DNA of 64,000 bases from Nostoc sp. NMS8 (GTDB lineage Bacteria > Cyanobacteriota > Cyanobacteriia > Cyanobacteriales > Nostocaceae): contig NZ_JABXKK010000113.1 of NCBI RefSeq assembly GCF_017115045.1, positions 124,001-188,000 of the forward strand, given 5' to 3'. The translations under genes were made by a program, and so were the position numbers. Numbering within the stretch: the first letter of the stretch is position 1; the number at the start of each line of letters is the position of its first letter. The notes beneath the pieces were generated by a model. The model was not told the origin of the DNA. It was given only the letters and a program-made list of their open reading frames with translations, and searched no databases. Below, piece by piece: positions 17,301 to 25,484 of the stretch.

Positions 17301-17840
17301 ATGTCGTTGAAATCAATTAATGATATTTTAGGGATTCTGGAAAAGCAGGCTAAATGGCAGGAGCAACCATTTCAACTTTTGCTTAAGTGTTGGGCAGAAG
17401 TTGTTGGCCCTGTCGCTGCTGCAAATACTCGGCCATTGTCGATTCAGCGTGATGTTTTGTCGGTAGCAACTTCTAGTGCTGCTTGGGCGCAAAACTTGAC
17501 TTTTGGTCGCACATCTCTACTTTTAAAGTTAAATAAAAAGCTGCCAACGCCTTTGCTTGATATTCGCTTCTCTACTGCTGGCTGGCAAAATCGATCTGTG
17601 GAGAGAAAACAGCAACAATCGGTTTCGCCCGATGAGCATCCCAGTTATCTTGGTGATGAGATTAAACACCCTGATGTTACACCCACGAAGGATGTGAATG
17701 CGGCTTTTGGACATTGGACAAAGATTATGCGATCGCGATCGTATGGCTTACCCCTTTGTCCCCAATGTCAATCTCCCACCCCAGCAGGGGAACTCCAACG
17801 CTGGGAAGTCTGTTCTGTCTGTGCTGCTAAACGGTTTTGA
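17301..17840 (+). CDS. DciA-like (DUF721) protein with C-terminal zinc ribbon
   Basis: The first 90 or so residues match DUF721/DciA: WQEQPFQLLLKCWAEVVG, TRPLSIQRDVLSVATSSAAW, and QNLTFGRTSLLLKLN. DciA proteins recruit or load the replicative helicase DnaB in bacteria lacking DnaC/DnaI. After a variable linker, the last 30 residues form a zinc ribbon (CPQC and CSVC). The domain pairing suggests DNA or protein contact at the replication fork. The start ATG is preceded by repeats with no clear ribosome-binding site. A role in helicase loading here is inference from the family. Confidence 0.8.
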   Translation: MSLKSINDILGILEKQAKWQEQPFQLLLKCWAEVVGPVAAANTRPLSIQRDVLSVATSSAAWAQNLTFGRTSLLLKLNKKLPTPLLDIRFSTAGWQNRSVERKQQQSVSPDEHPSYLGDEIKHPDVTPTKDVNAAFGHWTKIMRSRSYGLPLCPQCQSPTPAGELQRWEVCSVCAAKRF

Positions 17841-18281
17841 AGGCAAAATAGTTGAGCATTATTCGTTAAGCAGAATTTGTCCTGAACTAACTTGCTGCCA
17901 TTACATCAAAGAGTTCTGAATCTTGAGAAAAAATATAATTTACTGCCAAAATCTGCCGAATGTGATATGGAAAGCAGACCATTTATCTAAAATTCTCTGC
18001 CTTAAGGAGGACTTAAGAAAGAAGTTAAAAGCCTGGAGAAATCAAAAGCTTTAGTTTTAATCTTGATCCCTAATAAGTTTTAGACGATATCTATATGTAA
18101 CTGCTCTAAGGATTATTTAAATATATAACAAGATTATAAAAATATCCTGAAGTTTATTTTTTACTTGGGATCGCTGAAACCCATAGCAAATAATGACTTT
18201 TTGGCTTTTCTCCGTCTTTATATATAGAAGCAAAATATAAAGATGAAATTCAGCCAGAAACGACACTAAAGATGAATCCTA
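17841..18281. other. Intergenic region
   Basis: 440 bp of AT-rich DNA between two plus-strand genes. A short imperfect dyad around CTTAAGGAGGACTTAAG lies near 18000-18018. No coding frame, tRNA or clear promoter was recognised. Confidence 0.4.
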
Positions 18282-18596
18282 ATGAAACCCATTAAAGTTT
18301 TAGCATCTGCCTGTAAATATTGCCGTCATTACCAGCCAGAGGGTCGCCGTGGTGGAACGTGCCAGCAGTTGGGCGCACCAGTTCAAGCAGCTTGGAAGGC
18401 TTGCTCTTTGGCACTCCCACCTTTTGCACCTTCTTGGGAAACCTTAGAAGATGCTTGGGGTTTGCCAGATGCAGCCCCAGTTTTAGCGTCTTGTCAATCT
18501 CTAGCTTCAGATTTAGACAATACTGCTCTTGCCCCGATAGAGGAAATCACGGTCTCTATATCTGAACAGGTAAAGACTAAAGCAGTGGTTATTTAG
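18282..18596 (+). CDS. Cys-rich small protein, function unknown
   Basis: 104 aa with a compact N-terminal half: CKYCRHYQPEGRRGGTCQQL and WKACSLALPPFAPSWE, giving four Cys in about 30 residues, enough to hold a metal ion. A fifth Cys follows at about residue 67. I recall similar short proteins being widespread in cyanobacteria, but I know no function. The start is the ATG at 18282. It is followed by a strong terminator shared with menB. Confidence 0.75.
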   Translation: MKPIKVLASACKYCRHYQPEGRRGGTCQQLGAPVQAAWKACSLALPPFAPSWETLEDAWGLPDAAPVLASCQSLASDLDNTALAPIEEITVSISEQVKTKAVVI

Positions 18597-18682
18597 TCAT
18601 CCATTATTACTGGACTGAGTTTGTAGTCTACTTAAAATAAGATTTGCTTTTAAGATTTTTAGTGCTGTAAAAGTTGATATTT

Positions 18683-18717
18683 AAAAAAATCGCACCCTTT
18701 AGTGAGGTGCGATTTTT
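18683..18717. terminator. Bidirectional terminator between the Cys-rich gene and menB
   Basis: AAATCGCACC, a 9-nt loop and GGTGCGATTT form a 10-bp stem with A-runs on the left and T-runs on the right. It can stop transcription from both converging genes. Confidence 0.85.
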
Positions 18718-18723
18718 GCAATT

Positions 18724-19557
18724 CTAAGGCAACCAAGGGAAAGAGCGAAAATCTGGTGGACGCTTTTCGAGAAAGGCTTGTTTGCCTTCAGACCCTTCTT
18801 CTGTCATGTAATAAAGTAGAGTGGCGTTGCCAGCGAGTTCTTGCAAACCAGCTTGTCCGTCACAATCAGCGTTGAAGGCGGCTTTGAGACACCGAATTGC
18901 GATCGGGCTTTTTTCTAAAATCTCTTGCGCCCATTGAATACCTTCCGCTTCTAGTTGTTCCAGTGGAACAACACAATTAATTAGGCCCATTTCTAGCGCT
19001 TGTTGTGCATCATATTGGCGGCAGAGAAACCAAATTTCTCTAGCTTTTTTTTGTCCCACGATGCGGGCGAGATAGCTGGCTCCAAAACCACCGTCGAAAC
19101 TACCGACTTTCGGCCCAGTTTGTCCAAAAATAGCGTTATCGGCGGCGATGGTCAGGTCACAAATCAACTGTAGAACGTGTCCACCACCGATCGCATATCC
19201 AGCCACTAAAGCAATCACCACTTTCGGCATGGAACGAATCAGGCGTTGTAAGTCCAGCACATTCAAGCGAGGGATGCCAGTATCATCCACGTAACCTGCA
19301 TGTCCCCGCACGCTTTGGTCGCCACCAGAACAGAAGGCATATTTGCCATCAGTATGTGGGCCATAGCCAGTAAATAGGACAACACCAATAGTAGTATCTT
19401 CACGAGCATTACAGAAAGCATCGTACAGTTCAAAGACGGTTTCAGGACGGAAAGCATTGCGTTTGTGGGGGCGGTTGATGGTGATTTTCGCAATACCATC
19501 AGTTTTTTGATACAGAATATCTTCGTAGGTTTTGGCAGTTTGCCAGTTAATTTGCAT
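18724..19557 (-). CDS. menB: 1,4-dihydroxy-2-naphthoyl-CoA synthase
   Basis: MenB closes the second ring of the naphthoquinone head group in phylloquinone synthesis (menaquinone in other bacteria), which photosystem I needs. The crotonase fold is clear: SGGDQSVRG, AGYAIGGGHVLQLICDLTIA, GQTGPKVGSFDGGFG, and the C-terminal PPDFRSFPWLP. I start at the ATG at 19555-19557 (MQINWQTAKTYEDI, 277 aa), the usual MenB length. The longer frame to 19623 adds 22 non-conserved residues. No other men genes are next to it. Confidence 0.95.
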   Translation of the reverse strand: MQINWQTAKTYEDILYQKTDGIAKITINRPHKRNAFRPETVFELYDAFCNAREDTTIGVVLFTGYGPHTDGKYAFCSGGDQSVRGHAGYVDDTGIPRLNVLDLQRLIRSMPKVVIALVAGYAIGGGHVLQLICDLTIAADNAIFGQTGPKVGSFDGGFGASYLARIVGQKKAREIWFLCRQYDAQQALEMGLINCVVPLEQLEAEGIQWAQEILEKSPIAIRCLKAAFNADCDGQAGLQELAGNATLLYYMTEEGSEGKQAFLEKRPPDFRSFPWLP

Positions 19558-19805
19558 TGGTATGGAGTGCGCTGTTGTGCTTGAGAATTTTATCGCGGAC
19601 GTAGGGACATGCGATACCTGCACTGAGCTACGCCTACGCTAAAAATTGAAGAAGGGGAGTAAATCTTCTGAAAGCAAATCGAATAGGATTACTGTAGTTG
19701 CGATCGCATCTCGTAATTTTTCAGGCAAAAGTCATGACTTTTCATCCTTTTACTTAATATCGATGCAAAACTTGTTTGATATCTTTATCGTCATTGAAGG
19801 CTTTT

Positions 19806-22373
19806 CTAATCTTTTCCACATTTACTGATAATGACCTCCAGCCCATTCTGTACTTGCTCAAGTTCTTGGCGCTTTTGGTCAATCCACATCTTTTCAGCCT
19901 CCCGTTGTTCCAAAGTTTCGTTGTGAGCTTTTTCCTGCTGTTCTAGGAGATTTTCGCACAGAGAAATAGACTTTTCAATAACTTTAACTGCTGCTTCAAC
20001 TCGATTATCAAAAAGTAAACCAATAGTTTCAGTAATTTTATTTGTAAGTTCTTCTGTCGATTCTACAAATTTTTCACAGCCTGTTTCAAAGACTTTTAAC
20101 TTGATTTGATCGTGAATTCCACCTACCCCAAATCCAAAAGCTCCAGCTATTGCAGCTCCTATACCCGTTACTGCCCACATAATTGGGCCACCTAATCCAA
20201 GTAACATGAGTAAACCAGCACCTATTCCACCTGCAAAAAGACCACCTCCAACATAAGAAAACAAATCACCAAAACTATCTCCAATATCACTTATAGCAAA
20301 ATTTATTTGCTTACTGAAATCAGTATTTATTTCTTTATCAATAATTTTTAACTTATCCTGAAGTGCATTTAATTCTTCATTAATACAGGTTTCTAAAATT
20401 TCAAAATGTGGTTTAAGTATTTTAGTCTTAAGTTCTTTTTCACCCCATTCATCTATTTCATTTTGTAAATCATGTATGAAGTGGTTAACATAATCTTGTC
20501 TGACTTGCTGTTGATTAAAAATTGGATTATGTGATGAAGTCCATTGTTCTAATTTATTAGCCAATTTTTCACCTAACCCTTCAATCCATTCATCCCAAGA
20601 TTCATTTGCTTGTTCAAATGCTAGTTCTCTTACTTCATTAGCTAAAATTCGTATTCTGACATCACGTCCACTTGCTTCTCCAACTTGCTCTAATATTTCT
20701 AATTTTTCAGCTTCAGAAAGTTTTATATTACCGTCTAAAGTATCCTTAGCCTGACGCAGACTGTCTAATCCTTCTTGAATATGGTCGTTAATTTTATTTA
20801 CGAATTGCTTAATTTGTAAATAACCGCGCTCAATTGTCAAAAACTTTTCTAAAGATTGAGTGAAAGCATGGAAACTTTTTAGGTATTCATCATCACTTCT
20901 ATTGTTTAGAATAGCCTTTAAGGCAGCTTTTGCAGAAATGTAGTAAATACGGTCTTCACCATTTGATAAAAGTAAGTTTTTGTTCTTAATAAAACTTTCT
21001 AGCCGCTGTTTCACATCTTGACGATCTTCTTCTTCATCAAGTAAATCCATAAAATTCACTAAAATAAAAAGATTTTCAGCAGGATAATCTTGACGATTAC
21101 CATTAAGTCGGTATCTCACATCTTGTATCAATTCTTTTTCTTTTTCACTAAGTAGATGCGTAGCATGCGTCAGAAAAATAACTGCATCACTATTTTTCAG
21201 CAATTTATAAGTAATAGATGTCCTATCAGGGTGTTCATTTAGTCCAGGAGAATCTAGAATTTCAACACCACTTTTGCATAAAGCTAACTCAGGATGCTCA
21301 AAAATAATTTCTTCAATATCAGATTGTGCTAGTTCATCACTACGATGTTCTGTTGCAGCTTCTTTGGAAATAGCTGCCTTGACTTTATACTGTTCAAAAG
21401 GGATCTCTTCGTAGCGTCCATCTTTATAGGAACAGAATACGCGCTTTTTTATTCCATATTTGAGAACCGTGACTGTACCACTACAGGGAATTGCTCTTAC
21501 AGGTTGAATTTCCTCACCTAATAAAGCATTAAGTAAGGTTGATTTTCCTTTGCTGAATTCGCCTATAACTGCTAGCCGAAAACGTTGCGCTTTGATTTTT
21601 TGAGATATTTCTTCTATTTCCTCTATCAAAGTAGAAGGTAAAAAACTATGTTGATTACAATCTTTAATTATCTGAGAAACTTGATCAGAATAAGTTTCTA
21701 ATTGCTTGCGATTTTCTTGAAATTTTGTCAATTCTCCGTAAGATATGTTTCTCTGTGGTTTAATTATTTTATATTCTGGTTTAGTGGGTAGAGCCGCTAG
21801 CATATCACTTGCAGCTTTAACAAATATAGTATCTAGGTGTTGAAATCGAGTAGGATTGAGTAGAAATTGTACTTCATCTAAAGCAATAGACTCCACATTT
21901 GATTGATGTGTAAAACCAGCCTCTAAAACTACTAAGTGTTGTGGTTTAATGCCTAAGTGTTTGGCAAGTATTTCCAAATATTTTTTCTCGCGTGAGTCAA
22001 TTTCGCCATCGGCTGCTGACATTTCATAGCCAAAGCCAATTAATAAAAGCTTTTCTGACTCTGAAAGCGGAGCCGCCAATGCTAGTAAATTATTAACTTG
22101 CTTATAAACTTGATTTTCTTTGACTCCCTTAATCATCAAATGTGTCAACTTACGCACATCACTCTCTGGATTACTAAATCGATAAAGGGTTGTTAATAAA
22201 CGTTGCTTTTCTGACTCTGCGACTGTGCCATCTACAAATATCACTCCTAGTAGCACTGTGACTAAATTTGCCAGAAATATTACGGGTGGCGTAAGATTTT
22301 TTGGAGTCAGTTTTTGTCCGGTAATCTGGGACAATAGCTCAACAGTCTGAGAGTTAACTAGTGAAGTATCCAT
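19806..22373 (-). CDS. TerB-like domain fused to a bacterial dynamin-like GTPase
   Basis: 855 aa. Residues about 30-150 look like a TerB/tellurite-resistance helical domain, with two repeated acidic motifs (VDGTVAESEKQ and AADGEIDSREKKYLE). Residues about 265-520 are a dynamin-type GTPase: P-loop GEFSKGKST at 271-279, Thr300 as the G2 threonine, DSPG at 374-377 and NFMD at 440-443. A long helical stalk follows. A hydrophobic Gly-rich pair of helices (about 715-765) is the membrane paddle, then a final coiled coil. Bacterial dynamins remodel or repair membranes, and several act in antiphage defence. The gene is divergent from the 428-aa membrane protein, with 141 bp between start codons. Confidence 0.85.
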   Translation of the reverse strand: MDTSLVNSQTVELLSQITGQKLTPKNLTPPVIFLANLVTVLLGVIFVDGTVAESEKQRLLTTLYRFSNPESDVRKLTHLMIKGVKENQVYKQVNNLLALAAPLSESEKLLLIGFGYEMSAADGEIDSREKKYLEILAKHLGIKPQHLVVLEAGFTHQSNVESIALDEVQFLLNPTRFQHLDTIFVKAASDMLAALPTKPEYKIIKPQRNISYGELTKFQENRKQLETYSDQVSQIIKDCNQHSFLPSTLIEEIEEISQKIKAQRFRLAVIGEFSKGKSTLLNALLGEEIQPVRAIPCSGTVTVLKYGIKKRVFCSYKDGRYEEIPFEQYKVKAAISKEAATEHRSDELAQSDIEEIIFEHPELALCKSGVEILDSPGLNEHPDRTSITYKLLKNSDAVIFLTHATHLLSEKEKELIQDVRYRLNGNRQDYPAENLFILVNFMDLLDEEEDRQDVKQRLESFIKNKNLLLSNGEDRIYYISAKAALKAILNNRSDDEYLKSFHAFTQSLEKFLTIERGYLQIKQFVNKINDHIQEGLDSLRQAKDTLDGNIKLSEAEKLEILEQVGEASGRDVRIRILANEVRELAFEQANESWDEWIEGLGEKLANKLEQWTSSHNPIFNQQQVRQDYVNHFIHDLQNEIDEWGEKELKTKILKPHFEILETCINEELNALQDKLKIIDKEINTDFSKQINFAISDIGDSFGDLFSYVGGGLFAGGIGAGLLMLLGLGGPIMWAVTGIGAAIAGAFGFGVGGIHDQIKLKVFETGCEKFVESTEELTNKITETIGLLFDNRVEAAVKVIEKSISLCENLLEQQEKAHNETLEQREAEKMWIDQKRQELEQVQNGLEVIISKCGKD

Positions 22374-22514
22374 AAATTATGTAAGGCAATAAGTTTTCAG
22401 GCTTAGTATGCCCAGATTTAGACAAAATTTATTAATATACCGAATAAATACGGTTATGTTTACTTTTTTATACCAGTTAGGCTCAAGAAAATTAGCTTTT
22501 AGCAACCTAAAAAT

Positions 22515-23801
22515 ATGCTGTTCCAATTTGCGCCTGCAATTCAAGCTGGTATTGATGCTGGGAAATATCTACAAGTCTTTAGCAATGGAGTACCCTTAAG
22601 CATGGCTAGAGATACAGTTACCGGACAGTTTGTTAGCCATGCTATTGGTGCTACTGTTAACAACAGCCCTTTATCTCCACTGATAGCAGTTTCTAATCTA
22701 GTGGCGAGTGGGGCGCAGATGTATCAAACTCAGCAAGGCTTTACAGCAGTACTGAATGGATTGCAAACCATACAGACTAGCTTGGGTGTGCTGCAAGCAA
22801 CTACAGCCTTGATTGGTGTGGGAACGATCGCAGGTGTCGCATTAACAGCAGTCAACCTGCATCAGACAATGAAATTAAGAAAAGAAGTAGAGCAAATGAG
22901 ACTGGAAGTCAAAAACGGTTTTATTGACTTGAAACAAGCCTTAAGAGACCAAGGAGTAGAAATTAGAGAAATAATCGAACAAGTAGCCCAAGACATCAAA
23001 TTTGAACAACACCGCACAGCTTTAGTGAGAGCGTATGGAGTGTTTATCCAGGCGATGAACCGCTTTCGTTCAGCCATGCAATTACAAGATTTCAGCCGAA
23101 GAAACGCTGAAATTGATGGCGTGAGGGGAATGTTATTTACAGCTTTAGCAGATTACAGCAATCCGCATCTACTAGAAGAAACCTGTGCAGCCGGTCAACT
23201 ACGCAGACTTGAATGCGCGTGGGCAATTGAACAGGCGATTGTTGTAACTTATCAAGTGCAGAGTGAAGTTTCAGCAGTGAGCGATCGCCTGTCTCATCTC
23301 CAAGATAAAATCTGTAAAGATGCTCTCACTGTAATTAATCGCTGCGAATCACATGATGAGCTTGATTTTCTCTTCCCCGAAATTATTCGTATTAAAAATC
23401 ATGATTTAGCAGTATTGGATTCGTGGCAAAATCATGTTGATTGGATGCAATCGCTTCCTTCATCAGAATTAAAACTTTTAGCTAGCGCTGATTTTAATAG
23501 TCTAGATACTCACAACTCTACAATCAATTTAGCTGAACCGCCAGAACAATTAGTCTATGAGAGTTTAGCCGAAAAGTCTCATTTCTATTCGCTTCGTGAC
23601 CAGTTGTTATTTCTATTTGAGCCTGAACTACGTCGAGAGTACGAATTTTATATTAGTGAACAAGCTGGAATTACTGGTTATAAAACATTAGTTACATCTA
23701 ATTTACAGCAGGCATCAGACCTAACTGTTGGTAATCTTTATTACTACTTTAAAATCAGAGATAAATCAAAAGATGAGACAGAGTTAGTTTCAGCTAACTA
23801 A
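22515..23801 (+). CDS. Unknown membrane/coiled-coil protein, possible dynamin partner
   Basis: Not a recognised family. The 428-aa protein has an Ala/Gly-rich N-terminus, one hydrophobic segment at about residues 90-115 (TTALIGVGTIAGVALTAVNL), then an amphipathic coiled coil at about 117-165 (KLRKEVEQMRLEVKNGFIDLK). A large helical C-terminal domain follows with no catalytic motif I can identify. The layout (membrane helix followed by a long coil) resembles partners of membrane-acting GTPases or effectors. It shares its promoter region with the TerB-dynamin and ends at a strong terminator. Confidence 0.6.
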   Translation: MLFQFAPAIQAGIDAGKYLQVFSNGVPLSMARDTVTGQFVSHAIGATVNNSPLSPLIAVSNLVASGAQMYQTQQGFTAVLNGLQTIQTSLGVLQATTALIGVGTIAGVALTAVNLHQTMKLRKEVEQMRLEVKNGFIDLKQALRDQGVEIREIIEQVAQDIKFEQHRTALVRAYGVFIQAMNRFRSAMQLQDFSRRNAEIDGVRGMLFTALADYSNPHLLEETCAAGQLRRLECAWAIEQAIVVTYQVQSEVSAVSDRLSHLQDKICKDALTVINRCESHDELDFLFPEIIRIKNHDLAVLDSWQNHVDWMQSLPSSELKLLASADFNSLDTHNSTINLAEPPEQLVYESLAEKSHFYSLRDQLLFLFEPELRREYEFYISEQAGITGYKTLVTSNLQQASDLTVGNLYYYFKIRDKSKDETELVSAN

Positions 23802-23837
23802 AACACCTACGTCAATTCTTGAAATAATTATTTTCTC

Positions 23838-23861
23838 AAGTCCACATAAGTGGACTTTTTT
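23838..23861 (+). terminator. Rho-independent terminator
   Basis: AAGTCCAC, a 4-nt loop and GTGGACTT form a perfect 8-bp stem followed by T-rich sequence, 37 bp after the stop of the 428-aa gene. It also faces the purU 3' end. Confidence 0.9.
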
Positions 23862-23895
23862 GTATAGCTGCAACTTTAAGTAACTTGAGCATTAT

Positions 23896-24750
23896 TTACT
23901 CGAATACTACTGTTCTATTACCATAGACTAATACACGATTTTGTAAGTGCAATCGCACTGATCTTGCTAATACAATTCTCTCTAAATCTTTGCCTTTTCT
24001 CACCAAATCATCAACTTCATCACGGTGACTAACTCGCACTACATCTTGTTCAATAATTGGCCCTGCATCTAAATCAGCAGTGGCATAATGTGCTGTTGCA
24101 CCAATAATTTTCACACCACGTTCAAAAGCTCGGTGATAAGGGTTTGCGCCGATAAAAGCTGGTAAAAATGAATGATGTATATTAATAATTTGCGGAAATT
24201 GACTAATAAAATCTGCACTCACAATCTGCATATATTTTGCCAATACAACTAAATCTATTTTGTACTGGCGGAGTAATTCTAGCTGTTGGGCTTCTTGTTC
24301 TGCTTTATTATCTTTATTGATAGGAATATGCTGAAAGTTAATATTAAATTGTTCTGCCACTACCTTTAAATTAGAATGGTTGCTAATAATTAAAGGAATT
24401 TCAGCAATAAATTCTTTGGCGCGTTGTCGCCAAATTAAATCAAATAGACAATGGTCTTGCCGACTTACCCAAATAGCAATACGTGGTACTGTATCAGAAA
24501 AACGTATTTCCCACTTAGCATCTAAAGGTTGTGCAATGGCATTAAATGCAGGGGCAATAAATTCTCGCGGCAAATTAAATCCATCTAACTGCCATTCAAT
24601 GCGGGTGAGGAATAACCCAGCAGCAAAATCTGTATGCTGATCTGCATGAATAATATTACCACCGTTAGAATAGATGAAATTGGCAAACTTCGCCACCAAT
24701 CCTCGTCGATCGGGGCAAGAAATTAGCAATGTTGCTGTCGGACTTGTCAT
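23896..24750 (-). CDS. purU: Formyltetrahydrofolate deformylase
   Basis: PurU hydrolyses 10-formyl-THF to formate and THF, balancing one-carbon pools for purine synthesis. The N-terminal ACT domain (ATLLISCPDRRGLVAKFANF) binds regulatory amino acids such as glycine and methionine in the family. The C-terminal formyltransferase-like domain has the hydrolase residues in INIHHSFLPAF and the HYATADLDAGPIIEQD motif. The length of 284 aa is normal. It is in the same orientation as, and 26 bp from, the DUF4340 gene upstream, so read-through from the ABC operon is possible. Confidence 0.95.
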   Translation of the reverse strand: MTSPTATLLISCPDRRGLVAKFANFIYSNGGNIIHADQHTDFAAGLFLTRIEWQLDGFNLPREFIAPAFNAIAQPLDAKWEIRFSDTVPRIAIWVSRQDHCLFDLIWRQRAKEFIAEIPLIISNHSNLKVVAEQFNINFQHIPINKDNKAEQEAQQLELLRQYKIDLVVLAKYMQIVSADFISQFPQIINIHHSFLPAFIGANPYHRAFERGVKIIGATAHYATADLDAGPIIEQDVVRVSHRDEVDDLVRKGKDLERIVLARSVRLHLQNRVLVYGNRTVVFE

Positions 24751-24776
24751 AAGAATATCGCCAGAGTTGGAATTAA

Positions 24777-25400
24777 TTATTTGCTGTTTGTCGGACTCGG
24801 TTTAGGAATGATCAGTGGAGGAAGTTTCTGACTATTATCTATCGGTTGTTTCCACTCTGATAGTTCCCGATTCACGGCATTGGCAAAATCTGTAGATACT
24901 AACAGCACATTTATATTTCCATCTGGTTTAACAGCAGAGTCAGCTTGAGCATACAAGAAACGACCGTTAAAGTTAGATTTACCTAAAATCAACTGATGGC
25001 TTTGTCGGTTTTTCAAGGTGATATTGATAGTTGCTTGGGGTTGATCTAAGGCAAATTCTCCAAGCTGTTTTGCTGGGGTTGATAAAGTGCGATCGCTATT
25101 ACCCTTGACCAACAAATCCATTAAATAAGAAACAATAGCGTCATTTGCTGGGCCCGATATCGGAGATTTGATTAACCACTTGGGGTTACTAGATTCAGGT
25201 CTACGTTCCAGGTTCAAGGTGAATTTTTTTGTCTTGACTGTTAGAGACTGTACATCATCTTCTCCAAAAGAGAAAATTTTCTGTTTTTGCTCCTTGATTT
25301 CTTGCCGCTGAGTTGCACCTCGAATTTCATAGAAGTAAACAAAACTACCTAAACCTAGCGCTAGTAGTATCAAAATTAAAGTCGTTCGCGGCAATTTCAT
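24777..25400 (-). CDS. DUF4340 periplasmic-side membrane protein of the GldAFG-like operon
   Basis: 207 aa with an N-terminal signal-anchor (TTLILILLALGLGSFVYFYEI), followed by a domain with the DUF4340 pattern: SFGEDDVQSLTVKTKKFTLN, FALDQPQATINITLKN, and LILGKSNFNGRFLYAQ. DUF4340 proteins are commonly the last component of ABC systems with a GldG-like subunit, as here. The function is unknown; a substrate-binding or scaffolding role outside the membrane is an inference. The tail is Pro/Ser-rich. Confidence 0.8.
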   Translation of the reverse strand: MKLPRTTLILILLALGLGSFVYFYEIRGATQRQEIKEQKQKIFSFGEDDVQSLTVKTKKFTLNLERRPESSNPKWLIKSPISGPANDAIVSYLMDLLVKGNSDRTLSTPAKQLGEFALDQPQATINITLKNRQSHQLILGKSNFNGRFLYAQADSAVKPDGNINVLLVSTDFANAVNRELSEWKQPIDNSQKLPPLIIPKPSPTNSK

Positions 25401-25484
25401 TTTTTAATCATTTGTCATTTGTCATTTGTCATTGGTGAAGAGTTAGTATTTATAACTCTTAACTCCTAACTCCTAACCCATTTC

